64,000 nucleotides of DNA from Bog-473 sp963719485. Its GTDB lineage: Bacteria; Actinomycetota; Acidimicrobiia; Acidimicrobiales; RAAP-2. Position numbers and translations under genes: made by a program. Numbering within the stretch: position 1 is the stretch's first letter; every line of letters begins with the position of its first letter. The stretch is taken from assembly GCA_963719485.1 (NCBI GenBank), contig OY970387.1, forward strand, positions 3,038,001-3,102,000, given 5' to 3'. Of this stretch, positions 39,580 through 48,794 are shown piece after piece. The notes beneath the pieces were generated by a model. The model did not search any database. It saw only the letters and a program-made list of their open reading frames with translations, and was not told where the DNA came from.

Positions 39580-41077
39580 CCTCCTCGGCGTGGGCCGGGA
39601 CGGCGGCGGCCGCCCGGTTGGGCAGGAACAGGGTCGGGACGAAGGCGATCATGATGGCTGCCACGGACCACCAGAACGTGTGGGCGAAGGCCGCCGCCAC
39701 CGGGTCGGCCACCTGGGGCGGCAGCGTGCCCGTGGTCGAGATGACGCCGGTGCTGCCGCCGGCCTTGGCCGCGGCCGGGCCGAGTTGGCTCACGATCTGG
39801 CGCTCGAGAACGACGGCGAAGAGCGCGGTCGCCACCGAGCCGCCCACCTGGCGCACGATGTTCATGGTCGTGCTCGCCTTCGGGATCTCCGCGTGGTTGA
39901 GGTCGAAGTAGGCGGCCGCCGTCACCGGCATCATCGTCAGGCCGAGCCCGAGACCACGCACGAAGAGCGTGGCGGCGAGGAGCACCTCGCTGGTCGAGGT
40001 GGTGACGAAGGCGAGCGGGACTGTCGCCGCGGCCATCAGGAGGATGCCGAACGGAACGATGCGCCGCGGCCCGACGCGGTCCGTCATGCTGCCGGCCCAC
40101 CGCATGATGCAGGCCGCGCCGATGCCCTGCGGGGCCATGAGGAGCCCGGCCACCCAGGCCTCCTGCCCGCGGGCGATCTGGTAGTAGAGCGGCAGGAGGA
40201 ACATGGAGCCGAACAGGGTGGCGCCCAGCACGAAGATGCAGATGTTGGCGATGGCGAAATTCCGGTCCTTGAACAGGTGCAGCTCGAGCAGCGGGTTCTT
40301 GATGTGCAGCGCGTGGAGGGTGAACCCGGTCATCAGCACGATGCCGAGGACGAAGCTGACGACGACCGACATGGAGGTGAAGCTGCCGGTGGTGCCCACC
40401 TCGGCCAGGGAGTAGACGAGAGCGGCCAGCCCGGGGGAGAGCAGGCAGAACCCGAGGGTGTCGAACGAGGAAGGGAAGCGCTCGTCGGTGTCCCACCTCG
40501 GGAGCCAGCGGCTGGAGAGGATCAGCGTGACGATGCCGATCGGCAGGTTGATGTAGAAGATCCAGCGCCAGCTGAAATTCGAGACGATGAGCCCGCCGAT
40601 GACCGGCCCCATGATCGGTCCGAGCACCAAGGGCACGCCGATGATGCTCATGACGCGGCCCATACGTTGCGGGCCGGCGGCCCGGGCCAGGATCGACTGG
40701 CCGACGGGCAGCAGCATCCCGCCCCCGATGCCCTGGAGCACCCGGAAGGCGATCAACGAGTTGGCCGACCAGGCGAGACCGCACAGGCACGAGCCGACGA
40801 TGAACAGGCTGAGCGAGGTCATCCAGACCAACTTGGCCCCGAAGCGGTCCACGGCCCACCCGGTGACCGGGATCACGATGGAGAGGGCGAGCAGGTACCC
40901 CGTGGCCACCCACTGGATGGTGGTGACCGACACGTGGAAGTCCCGGCCCAGAGTGGCCAGGGCGACCGCGACGATGGTGGTGTCGAGGATCGACATGATC
41001 GATCCCAGGACGACGACGGTGGACGTGCGCCGGACCTCGGGCGTCAGCGTGAAGGCGGTGGCTTGGGTGGAGGCCAT
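39497..41077 (-). CDS. MFS transporter, DHA2 (EmrB/QacA) drug exporter family
   Basis: 526 residues with 14 predicted helices. Motif A is in GWAVDRFGAKLVW and motif C in LVLGPIMGPVIGG; the first helix has MSILDTTIVAVAL, as in the DHA2 family. It exports drugs or metabolites with proton exchange. It is divergent from a MarR gene, with overlapping promoters and a palindrome at its -10, so MarR repression is likely. The predicted 5' UTR is only about 6 nt. Confidence 0.92.
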   Translation of the reverse strand: MASTQATAFTLTPEVRRTSTVVVLGSIMSILDTTIVAVALATLGRDFHVSVTTIQWVATGYLLALSIVIPVTGWAVDRFGAKLVWMTSLSLFIVGSCLCGLAWSANSLIAFRVLQGIGGGMLLPVGQSILARAAGPQRMGRVMSIIGVPLVLGPIMGPVIGGLIVSNFSWRWIFYINLPIGIVTLILSSRWLPRWDTDERFPSSFDTLGFCLLSPGLAALVYSLAEVGTTGSFTSMSVVVSFVLGIVLMTGFTLHALHIKNPLLELHLFKDRNFAIANICIFVLGATLFGSMFLLPLYYQIARGQEAWVAGLLMAPQGIGAACIMRWAGSMTDRVGPRRIVPFGILLMAAATVPLAFVTTSTSEVLLAATLFVRGLGLGLTMMPVTAAAYFDLNHAEIPKASTTMNIVRQVGGSVATALFAVVLERQIVSQLGPAAAKAGGSTGVISTTGTLPPQVADPVAAAFAHTFWWSVAAIMIAFVPTLFLPNRAAAAVPAHAEEGGAREGVAAEGVAGEGSGTPVAGAILD

Positions 41078-41089
41078 GGCGATTACTTC

Positions 41090-41139
41090 ATAGTACTAAA
41101 AGGTATGGAGTTGTCAAAGAGTTTCGCCGGTGGGACAAT
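41090..41139. promoter_or_regulatory. Overlapping divergent promoters of the MFS exporter and its MarR gene
   Basis: Reverse: TTGACA (41117-41112), 16 nt, TACTAT (41095-41090). Forward: TTGTCA (41111-41116), 17 nt, GACAAT (41134-41139). The two -35 hexamers share five bases, so the promoters compete. The palindrome TAGTACTA (41091-41098) covers the reverse -10 and is a good candidate operator for MarR. Confidence 0.7.
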
Positions 41140-41145
41140 CAGGTG

Positions 41146-41622
41146 ATGGGAGTGGCCGAGGACGCCTTCGAGCGCCTGCGCCGCATCGCCTTCGAGGGCG
41201 AGCACGCGGAGCGGATGGCCGCGCTCGGCGCACGCATGAAGCTGTCGCCCGGCGTGATCAAGACACTGGTGCGCCTGGCCAAGCACGACGGCATCTCCAT
41301 GGGCGACATGGCCCGGGGCATCGGCGTCGACCCCTCCTACATCACCGCACTGGTCGACGACCTCGACGCACGCGGGCTCGCCCGCCGTGAGCCGGCACCC
41401 GACGACCGGCGGGTCAAGATCATCGTGCTCACCGACGCCGGCCGTGCGTTGGCCTCCGACATCGACCGCGTCCTCTCCGTGCCCCCCGTCGCCTTCTCGG
41501 CCCTGACGAAGTCGGAGCTCCGCCAGTTACGGGAACTCCTGGACAAGGTGCTGGCGGCGACCGACGAGGCCGAGGGGAGCCGCCGCGCGTCGCGCGCCCA
41601 GGAGGTGGCGGCGGCCTCCTGA
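41146..41622 (+). CDS. MarR-family transcriptional regulator
   Basis: 158 residues from ATG 41146 (GTG 41143 also possible). Winged-helix core: MGDMARGIGVDPSYITALVDDLDARGL (recognition helix about 50-75) and the wing EPAPDDRRVKIIVLTDAGRAL. No Shine-Dalgarno; GACAAT ends 6 nt before the ATG, so the transcript is probably leaderless. Divergent from the DHA2 exporter, the likely target, with a possible ligand-driven release. Confidence 0.9.
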   Translation: MGVAEDAFERLRRIAFEGEHAERMAALGARMKLSPGVIKTLVRLAKHDGISMGDMARGIGVDPSYITALVDDLDARGLARREPAPDDRRVKIIVLTDAGRALASDIDRVLSVPPVAFSALTKSELRQLRELLDKVLAATDEAEGSRRASRAQEVAAAS

Positions 41623-41652
41623 CGCCGTGGAAGCCAGGGTCCCGATTTCATA

Positions 41653-41673
41653 GTTGTCAGTAACGCTGACAAC
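41653..41673 (+). promoter_or_regulatory. Perfect inverted repeat, candidate MarR operator
   Basis: GTTGTCAG (41653-41660), 5-nt spacer, CTGACAAC (41666-41673). It overlaps a possible -35 (TTGTCA, 41654-41659) with TATGGT at 41678-41683 as -10, which ends 7 nt before the MarR ATG. Autoregulation is the simple reading. Confidence 0.65.
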
Positions 41674-41690
41674 GTGGTATGGTTGCGGAC

Positions 41691-42176
41691 ATGGCAGACG
41701 CCTCGACACATGGCCCCGGACCCGAGGCGAACCTGGGCTACCTGTTTCGACTTGCCCACCAACGGTTCCGCGCCGCACTCGAGGATGCGCTCCGTGATGT
41801 GGGGCTGTCCGCGCAGGAATACGTCATCCTCAGCGTGTTCGAATCCCGACCTGAGCTCTCGACTTCTGAACTGGCGCGGATCACGCAGGTCACGAGGCAG
41901 ACGATGCACTCCGCCGTCCTGTCGCTCGAGGCCGCTGGTCTGCTCGAGCGGAGACCGAAGAACCAGAGGATCGTCGTCATCCGTCCGACAGGCCGGGGCC
42001 GGAAGACCCTGAAAGCCGCAACAGACCGCGTGCGCGTGATTGAGCACGCGGCACTCGCCGGTCTCAGTCGCAATGACGAGCGGGTGGTGCGGAGCTGGCT
42101 CGCAAATGTGGCTGCCATGACAACGAACTCCCGACAGGTCGGCAATAAGGAAAGGGAAGGCGCCAACGGCTCATGA
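41691..42176 (+). CDS. MarR-family transcriptional regulator (second)
   Basis: 161 residues from ATG 41691 (an ATG at 41679 adds 4). Fold as usual: LSTSELARITQVTRQTMHSAVLSLEAAGLLER as HTH and RRPKNQRIVVIRPTGRGRKTL as wing. It overlaps the alpha/beta hydrolase gene by ATGA, so the two form an operon under the palindrome just upstream. Its codon use looks a little less GC-rich than the neighbouring genes. Confidence 0.88.
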   Translation: MADASTHGPGPEANLGYLFRLAHQRFRAALEDALRDVGLSAQEYVILSVFESRPELSTSELARITQVTRQTMHSAVLSLEAAGLLERRPKNQRIVVIRPTGRGRKTLKAATDRVRVIEHAALAGLSRNDERVVRSWLANVAAMTTNSRQVGNKEREGANGS

Positions 42177-43111
42177 CTCTCGAAGACCGGATCCATCGTG
42201 CTGAGGCCGGCCTCTTCCGCACCTCTGGAGCGGAGGTGGACGAATCCTTTCTCGACCTCGGCAACGCAGGCGAGCGCGTGCGGCTCCTTGCCAGCGGCAC
42301 CGGCCCGCCCGTGATTCTGCTCCATGGCGTTTCGCTCAGCGCGGCGGCCTGGGCGCCGCTGTTCACTGCGCTCCCTGACCGAAGACTGCTCGCGCTCGAC
42401 CTTCCCGGACATGGTCTTTCGGATCCCGCGTCCTATCGACGTGGCCACGTCCGCCAGACTGCCCACCAGCTCGTGGAGGACATCTTCGACGCGCTCGGAC
42501 TTGCGCACGCACCCGTCATCGGCCACTCGCTCGGCGGAATGCTGGCGCTCTGGTATGCGGCGTCCGGCGCCGAGCGGATCTCGAGCCTGATCGCGATCGG
42601 AGAACCAGCGGTCGCGCTTCCAGGCGTCCGCGTGCGAATGCCGCTGTCGCTGCTGACCGTCCGCGGACTCGGGTCGGCGGTCTTGCGCGCACCCAGCCCG
42701 CGCCCCGTCTATCGACACCTGCTCGCCCGGGGCCTCGGGACGGCGGAGGTGGCCGGCGCCTCGGAATGGCTCGTCGATTCGCTGCGCCTCTCGGCCCGTC
42801 GAACGGGGAACGCGAGAAGCGTGTCCTCGTTGATGCACGCGATCGATCACTTCCGGCGACCGCGGGCCGAGAGTGTCCTCACGCCCGAACAGCTCGCCGC
42901 GATCTCCATTCCCGTGATGTTCCTCTGGGGGACGAACGCCCCCTATCTTTCGGCGAACGGTGCCCGAGCCTCGGTCGAGCAGCTCCCGCACGCGACGCTG
43001 CACGAAGTACCCGGAGGACATGGTCCCTGGCTCGTCGACACCGAGCTCTGCGCGGAGCTGATACGGAACCACCTCACCAGCACGTCGGCCCACCGTGGCC
43101 ACGCCCGCTAG
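42173..43111 (+). CDS. Alpha/beta hydrolase
   Basis: 312 residues. HGVSLSAAAW (oxyanion region), GHSLGGMLA with nucleophile Ser near 122, and PGGHGPW with the catalytic His near 288. Cytosolic, no signal. MarR neighbour and coupling suggest that it removes a compound the regulator senses. The reaction (esterase, C-C hydrolase, dehalogenase) is not decided. Confidence 0.87.
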   Translation: MTLEDRIHRAEAGLFRTSGAEVDESFLDLGNAGERVRLLASGTGPPVILLHGVSLSAAAWAPLFTALPDRRLLALDLPGHGLSDPASYRRGHVRQTAHQLVEDIFDALGLAHAPVIGHSLGGMLALWYAASGAERISSLIAIGEPAVALPGVRVRMPLSLLTVRGLGSAVLRAPSPRPVYRHLLARGLGTAEVAGASEWLVDSLRLSARRTGNARSVSSLMHAIDHFRRPRAESVLTPEQLAAISIPVMFLWGTNAPYLSANGARASVEQLPHATLHEVPGGHGPWLVDTELCAELIRNHLTSTSAHRGHAR

Positions 43112-43122
43112 CGTCGAGACAC

Positions 43123-44079
43123 ATGCCGGCGGTCAGCGTGGAGCACCTCTCCAAGTCCTACGGGGACACGGTGGCGGTGCGCGACGTCAGCTTCGAAGTG
43201 CAGAAGGGCGAGGTCTTCGCGCTGCTCGGACCGAACGGCGCGGGGAAGACGACGACCGTCGAGATCCTCGAGGGCTTCCGCAGCCGGAGCAGCGGGCGGG
43301 TGCAGACGCTCGGCGTCGACCCGGCCGACCACAGCACGCAACGCTGGCTCCGCACGCGCATCGGCGTGGTGCTCCAGGAGCTGGCGGTGGAGCCGTACTA
43401 CTCGGTGCGGCAGGTGCTCACCCGCAACGCCGGCTATTACCCCCACCCGCGGCCGGTCGACGAGGTCATCGAACTGATCGGGCTCACGGAGAAGCGGGAC
43501 GACCGCATCAAGAAGTTGTCGGGAGGCCAGCAGCGCCGTCTCGACGTCGGCCTGGGCATCATCGGCAACCCCGAGCTCCTCTTCCTGGACGAGCCCACGA
43601 CGGGCCTCGACCCTTCCGGGCGCCGCGAGACCTGGGATCTCATCCGCCGACTGGCTGCGACCGGGACCACCGTGTTGTTGACCACGCACTACATGGACGA
43701 AGTCGAGGTCCTGGCGGACCGGGTGGCCGTCCTGTCCGGCCACGAGATCGTGGCCAGCGGGACGCCCTCGTCCCTCGGTGGCCGCGACCTCGGAGCCGTG
43801 ACCATCCGTTTTCGGCTGCCCGACGGCGTCACGGCGGCGGCGCTCCCGGTGCCGACGCGGCCCGCCGGCGACGGCCACGTCGAGATCCACACCGAAGACG
43901 AGCTCCAGGTCCTGCACGACCTGACGGGCTGGGCGCTGGCGGGCGGCCACGCGCTGCAGGGCCTCTCCGTGCTGCGCGTCTCGCTCGAGGACATCTACCT
44001 GGGACTGACCGACGGGGCCGGGCCGCGGCGCGGCAACGGCTCCGATGCGGCGACCGTCGAGCCGGACGCGCCGCGGTGA
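43123..44079 (+). CDS. ABC transporter ATP-binding protein (DrrA-type)
   Basis: 318 residues from ATG 43123. Walker A GPNGAGKTT, signature LSGGQQRRLDVGLGI, Walker B LLFLDEPTTGLD, and an extra C-terminal domain of about 90 residues as in ABC-2 drug exporters. TAGCGT at 43109-43114 ends 8 nt upstream and there is no Shine-Dalgarno. Coupled to the permease by GTGA. Confidence 0.92.
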   Translation: MPAVSVEHLSKSYGDTVAVRDVSFEVQKGEVFALLGPNGAGKTTTVEILEGFRSRSSGRVQTLGVDPADHSTQRWLRTRIGVVLQELAVEPYYSVRQVLTRNAGYYPHPRPVDEVIELIGLTEKRDDRIKKLSGGQQRRLDVGLGIIGNPELLFLDEPTTGLDPSGRRETWDLIRRLAATGTTVLLTTHYMDEVEVLADRVAVLSGHEIVASGTPSSLGGRDLGAVTIRFRLPDGVTAAALPVPTRPAGDGHVEIHTEDELQVLHDLTGWALAGGHALQGLSVLRVSLEDIYLGLTDGAGPRRGNGSDAATVEPDAPR

Positions 44080-44876
44080 GCGCGACCGACGTGCCGGTCA
44101 AGGGGTCGTTCCGGGGTGTCGGCGACCTGGCGCTCGTGGCGCGCCAGGTGCGCTTCGAGCAGCTGTCCTTCTGGCTGAACCCGATCGGCGCGTTCCTGAC
44201 CATCGGCTTCTCGCTGGTCTTCACCGTGATCTTCCTGTCCACGTCCCGGCACTCGACGGTGAGCTTCCTGTCGATCAATCTCGGCCAGTACTACGTCCCA
44301 GCCTTCGCGGCGTACGGCGTGATGGCGGCCTGCTTCAACATCCTGGCCATCAACATGGTCAACCGGCGCGAGATGGGACTGCTGAAACGGCTGCGCCTGA
44401 GCCCGCTCCCGACCTGGATGCTGCTGGCCGCGGTCTTCATCAATTGGATGATCATCGCCCTGATCCAGGTGGTGCTCCTGCTCCTGCTGGGGCGCTTCGG
44501 CTATGGCGTGCACGGGCCCCGTGACGTCGGGTTGTTCATCCTCGTCCTCGTCGTGGGCATGTTCAGCTTCACGGCCCTGGGCGTCGGCATCAGCACCCTG
44601 GTACCGAATGCCGACGCCGCCGGCCCGATCGTGAGTCTCGTGTTCTTCATCCTCGTCGCGCTCTCGGGCCTCTACTTCCCGGTCAAGCCGGGTACCGGGC
44701 TGGCCACCTTCACCGGCGTCTTCCCCATCCGGCACATGATCCTCGCGCTGGTCGACACGTTCAACGGCGTCCCGGGCACGTCGCCGTGGAACGACATCTT
44801 GGTGATCGCGATCTGGGGCGCGGTCGGGGTCTTCATAAGCGTCCGGCGCTGGGAGTGGTCGCCCAAGCGGGGGTGA
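44076..44876 (+). CDS. ABC-2 type transporter permease (DrrB-type)
   Basis: 266 residues with six hydrophobic helices and the ABC-2 pattern, including the RLRLSPLPTW loop and the LVFFILVALSGLYFPV helix. Paired with the ATPase by a 4-nt overlap, forming an exporter for drugs, lipids or polysaccharides. Substrate unknown. It converges on the MptB-like gene with 9 nt between. Confidence 0.9.
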   Translation: MSATDVPVKGSFRGVGDLALVARQVRFEQLSFWLNPIGAFLTIGFSLVFTVIFLSTSRHSTVSFLSINLGQYYVPAFAAYGVMAACFNILAINMVNRREMGLLKRLRLSPLPTWMLLAAVFINWMIIALIQVVLLLLLGRFGYGVHGPRDVGLFILVLVVGMFSFTALGVGISTLVPNADAAGPIVSLVFFILVALSGLYFPVKPGTGLATFTGVFPIRHMILALVDTFNGVPGTSPWNDILVIAIWGAVGVFISVRRWEWSPKRG

Positions 44877-44885
44877 GGCGGTCCG

Positions 44886-46415
44886 TCAACCGCTCGATCG
44901 TATGAGTGCGGCATCGCGGGGTTCGGCGGAGAACGGTCGTGAGAGCAGGCCGAGTCCCTGCCACCACCGGCTCGAGCGGATCACCATCACGGCGAGGGTG
45001 AGGATCCCGACGTACCAAACGAGGAGACCAAAGGGCAGCGCGCTCCAGGCCGTCATCGCGCACAGCACGAGGATCACCGCGCGTTGGACGCCACCGTCGC
45101 CGAGGGTGCACGCCACGAGGGGCAGCGCCCACAGCAGGTACCACGGCTGTGGATTGGCGGAACAGAGCGCCATCACCGCAAAGCCCGCGGCGAGCGCGCC
45201 GATCCAGCTCCGTCTGCGAGGCACGCAGAGAACCAGTCCGACGGCTGCGAGGATCCCCGCGAGTTGCAGCGCGTTCACCGGACGCGATGCGGTGATCCCG
45301 ATGGGGAACAGAACCGAAAAGGTACTGGCAGCGGTGCCGACCGAGGCGGACCTGAGCCAGCCGAACCCGCCCCCGCTGGCTGCCCCCGTCACCACCAGCG
45401 CCCCGACGGTCAGGATGAGCGCGGCCACCAACGCCGTGGCGCGCCGATGCCATGCCTCTTTCCAACACCACCAGGCGATGGCCAAGACGGCGAGCGCCGC
45501 CGGCGCCTTGATTGTCACCGCGAGCGCGGCCACACCGAGCGCCCACCACGGCCGCTTCATCACTGCGAGAGCGATGCCAGCGACGACGAGTGCGATCATG
45601 ATGGCGTCGTTGTGGATACCGGCGACGAAGACGATGAGGACGCCAGGATTGGCAACGCCAGCGATGACCGCCTCGACCGGGTTCGTGCCTCGGGCTGCAG
45701 CGACTCGGGCCACGCCCCAGGAGCACAACACGAGTGCGGCGACGATGGCGAGGCGCCAACAGGCAACGGCGATCCATGGGTGCCCGCCCGAGACCGTCGC
45801 GAACAATGCAGAGAGATCGTTGGCACCGGGCCCGTAGATCGACGGGCCGTGCAGATACTTCGGATCCACGCCGGAGAGCCAGACCGAATGGCCGAGGACA
45901 TGGAGCGGGCTCGCCGAGCTCAACCCTGAGGCCACGACCTTGCCCTGGGCTGCGTAGGTCCAGACGTCCTGGCTGGCAAAGGGGGCAGCGAACAACAGTG
46001 GCGCCGTCCAGCATGCAACGACCCACCACAGATTGCGGAACCCCAGGCCCCGATCGGCACGGACGGCGCGCCAAAGACTGAGCCACGCAACAGACAGGAG
46101 CACGGCGCCGACGACGGCAGTAGCCAGGACGAGCAGGTGCGGAGGCACCCCACCGACGTTCACCGGCCATGCCCAGACCGGTGCCGCCGGCCCTTCCCAA
46201 CGGGGGGCCGCACCCGAAGCTGCGAAGGGCCAGAGGCCGCCGGCGCGTGGCCCGAACGGCGAAGCGGGGAGGTCGCTGGCGAGCGCCAACAGGGCCGAGC
46301 CAACGGCTCCCAGCATTGCGGTTCCGAGCAATCCGCCGATCGGCCGGGCGATGCGGCCCGGCCGGGAGATTGCCACTGGTGCCCCGGGGTCTGGCGCCAG
46401 GGTGCTCACACGCAT
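44886..46415 (-). CDS. MptB-like polyprenol-phosphate mannosyltransferase (GT-C)
   Basis: 509 residues with about 12 membrane helices. The first large loop carries ASQDVWTYAAQGKVVASGLS and DPKYLHGPSIYGPG, phrases of MptA/MptB alpha-1,6-mannosyltransferases, which use polyprenyl-phospho-mannose to build lipomannan cores. The later helices hold SANPQPWYLLWALPL. It may work on a lipoglycan at the outer face of the membrane. GACAAT (46427-46422, reverse) ends 6 nt before the ATG, so probably leaderless. Confidence 0.8.
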   Translation of the reverse strand: MRVSTLAPDPGAPVAISRPGRIARPIGGLLGTAMLGAVGSALLALASDLPASPFGPRAGGLWPFAASGAAPRWEGPAAPVWAWPVNVGGVPPHLLVLATAVVGAVLLSVAWLSLWRAVRADRGLGFRNLWWVVACWTAPLLFAAPFASQDVWTYAAQGKVVASGLSSASPLHVLGHSVWLSGVDPKYLHGPSIYGPGANDLSALFATVSGGHPWIAVACWRLAIVAALVLCSWGVARVAAARGTNPVEAVIAGVANPGVLIVFVAGIHNDAIMIALVVAGIALAVMKRPWWALGVAALAVTIKAPAALAVLAIAWWCWKEAWHRRATALVAALILTVGALVVTGAASGGGFGWLRSASVGTAASTFSVLFPIGITASRPVNALQLAGILAAVGLVLCVPRRRSWIGALAAGFAVMALCSANPQPWYLLWALPLVACTLGDGGVQRAVILVLCAMTAWSALPFGLLVWYVGILTLAVMVIRSSRWWQGLGLLSRPFSAEPRDAALIRSSG

Positions 46416-46631
46416 GTTGGGATTGTCGGTTCTTTGGGTTCCGTCCGAAATGGTCCATTAGGACTACGGGCGCTCTGGGCTGCCCCCGATCGGCGGCCAT
46501 TTGGCGCTCAACCCCCATGTGCGTCGATCGCTCGTTTCATTGATCTGGGGACCCGATCGACTCGTTGCCGATCTCCTTTCTCAGCTGGCGGATCGTCAAG
46601 GCCTACTCGACCGGATCCGATACCAAGGTCG

Positions 46632-48503
46632 ATGACGAAGGTGGATGTCCAGCCGAGCGCTCGAGTGCACGCAACCCTCGGGCCCACCAGGCCCACTGGG
46701 GCCAGCGGGCATCGGGGGGCCAGGGGGGCCATCGCCGAGAAAGGACGTCCGCTGCGACGGCGCGGGTTGCCTGCGTGCTCCCTTGCCATGGGTACCTACG
46801 CGGCCCTGGCGGTGCTCGCGAACTGGAACGCGTGGACGATGGGTGCCACGCGGGTGCTGCAGCAGCCGTACCAGGATCCGAAGTTGAATGCCTGGTACGT
46901 CGCATGGACGCCGTTCGCACTCAGCCACGGGATAAACCCGCTCTTCAGCCACTGGGTGAACGTTCCCTTCGGAGCGAATTACGCGGCGAACGTCGCTATG
47001 CCCTTCTTGGCCGTCATCGCGAGTCCCGTAACGGCGATCTGGGGGCCCGTCGCCAGCATCAACTTCCTCATCTCGCTTGGCTTCTTTGCCTGCTGCGTCG
47101 GTGGCTATTGCTTCGTCCGGCATTGGACGACCTGGCGACCAGCGGCGTTCTTCGGCGGTTTGCTGTACGGCTTCTCGCCGTATGTGGTCGCCGACGGTCG
47201 CGCCCACATCCACACAATGTTCGTCGCTCTCGTCCCGTTCATCTTCATCCTCCTCGACGAAATACTTGTCCGTCAGCGCTATTCCCCTCGCATCTTGGGG
47301 TTGTCGCTTGGTCTGGTTGTGATCGTGCAGTACTTCATATCCAGCGAAGTGCTAGCGACGACGGCAATCATGTCCTTCGTGACGGCCATCTTCGTCACGC
47401 TGCTCAACCTCGAGAACGTCCGCCCGCACCTCATTCGAGCTCTCCCAGCTCTCGGCATCGCCGTTGGACTGGCGGTCGTGGTCCTCGCCTATCCGGTGAT
47501 CTATTCACAGCTGGGACCAATGCGCTACACCCTCACTGTGGCTCCCGGCCAATACCAGGCCGACCTCTTCAGCGCGATCCTCCCCACCTCGAACCAATTG
47601 ATCGCGCCCTCGGCCGCCACAGCCATTTCCGACCAGTTCGCAAGCAACCTGTCCGAGAACGGGTCATACCTCGGTTTGCCACTTGTCCTTTTGCTCTTCG
47701 GCACGGCAATCGTTGGCCGGCGATCCAAGGTGGTGCTCGTTGCTTGCTTTGCTGCACTCAGTGCCTATGTTCTGTCGCTGGGATCACCATTGCTCGTGGG
47801 CAACCACCACCTGGGGCCCCTCCTGCCGGGAGCCGTCTTTCATGAGCTTCCAATCCTCCAAGGCGCGGTCATGGCCCGGTTCGCGCTCTTCGTCGCGTTG
47901 TTCGCAGCATTGGTGTTGGGGGTGGCGATGGACTGGCTGCGCGCCAGGCCTGGGTGGTCCAAACGATGGATCGGCCTCGTCGCCGCAGTCGGGGTGGGTA
48001 TCGCAGTGACGCTTCCCCTCGTCCCCAACCTTCCTTATGCCGAGGCCGCCGTGAACACGCCCAGCTTCTTCACTTCCTCCGCTCTCGACTCTGTTCCAGC
48101 AAACTCGGTAGCGGTGGTCTACCCGCCGACGACGGCGGCGACGGCACCGCCACATCCTGACTCCACACTGTGGCAAGCCTCCGCGGGCATGCACTTCAAG
48201 ATGCCGAGCGCGTACGCGCTCGTACCGGGGCCAGGGGGTCAGGCGCAATGGGGCACACCGACGCTCACCACGAGGACGCTCGCCACTCTCGCAGGCGGCA
48301 AAAGCGTGCGGAAGACGGCGTCGCTCCGCGACGCCTTGCGGGCACAATGGCGCAGCTGGGATGTCCAGACCTTCATCATGGGACCGGGTGGGAATGAAAC
48401 AGCAGCCCGGCATTTCGTATCCTGGGTGCTCGGACGCGCGCCAGAGCACCGGCAGGGCGTCTACATCTGGTATCGCTTGTCGGGATCGCCGAGCAGGTCG
48501 TGA
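46632..48503 (+). CDS. Large multi-span membrane protein, possibly GT-C type
   Basis: 623 residues, about 11 hydrophobic helices and a C-terminal extracytoplasmic domain. An ATG at 46788, nearer the first helix, is a plausible later start, because the first 50 residues are unusual (Pro/Gly/Arg-rich). DPKLNAWYVAWTPFALSHGINPLFSHWVNVPFG is a first-loop phrase of GT-C-like membrane proteins. GC is lower than that of its neighbours. Divergent from the MptB-like gene by 216 nt. Confidence 0.7.
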   Translation: MTKVDVQPSARVHATLGPTRPTGASGHRGARGAIAEKGRPLRRRGLPACSLAMGTYAALAVLANWNAWTMGATRVLQQPYQDPKLNAWYVAWTPFALSHGINPLFSHWVNVPFGANYAANVAMPFLAVIASPVTAIWGPVASINFLISLGFFACCVGGYCFVRHWTTWRPAAFFGGLLYGFSPYVVADGRAHIHTMFVALVPFIFILLDEILVRQRYSPRILGLSLGLVVIVQYFISSEVLATTAIMSFVTAIFVTLLNLENVRPHLIRALPALGIAVGLAVVVLAYPVIYSQLGPMRYTLTVAPGQYQADLFSAILPTSNQLIAPSAATAISDQFASNLSENGSYLGLPLVLLLFGTAIVGRRSKVVLVACFAALSAYVLSLGSPLLVGNHHLGPLLPGAVFHELPILQGAVMARFALFVALFAALVLGVAMDWLRARPGWSKRWIGLVAAVGVGIAVTLPLVPNLPYAEAAVNTPSFFTSSALDSVPANSVAVVYPPTTAATAPPHPDSTLWQASAGMHFKMPSAYALVPGPGGQAQWGTPTLTTRTLATLAGGKSVRKTASLRDALRAQWRSWDVQTFIMGPGGNETAARHFVSWVLGRAPEHRQGVYIWYRLSGSPSRS

Positions 48504-48702
48504 CAACGGGCTGCGAGTCCCGGGCGGCACTCACCGCGGCCCGCCAACCGGGCGGCAATGCCCATGTAGACCACCAGTCAGATGTCACCACGGTTGCCGT
48601 TTCGCCTACTCCGTCCGCGGACGTGGGAGTGGTGGGCGACACGCCGTAGGACGCGGGCGCGGGCGGGGTTCCCCCACTGAGCGGTGTACCGGGAGAGCCC
48701 TT

Positions 48703-48724
48703 GGGGCCAGAGAAATCTGGACCC
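48703..48724 (+). other. GNRA-type hairpin upstream of the GH5 gene
   Basis: CCAGA-GAAA-TCTGG with a further GGG/CCC outside a single G-A mismatch, 70 nt before the GH5 start. It is in the 291-bp gap 48504-48794, which otherwise holds no gene that I can see. It could be a stable leader element; no known riboswitch is recognised. Confidence 0.4.
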
Positions 48725-48794
48725 GGCCTCCCGTCACGGCGCTCGAATGCCGTTGACGTCTCGGCTCGACCGAACTCCCGGCGGAGGGATGATC

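Noticed and set aside
36945..41146. Long open frames on both strands over the GT-C-like, PrmC-like and MFS genes (such as 36945-39458 - and 39281-41146 +)
   Set aside because: GC-rich shadows; only the frames with membrane helices and SAM motifs make sense.
48600..48790. A c-di-GMP (GEMM) riboswitch before the GH5 gene
   Set aside because: Only a GNRA-capped stem is shared; the conserved GCAAAGCC-type core is absent.
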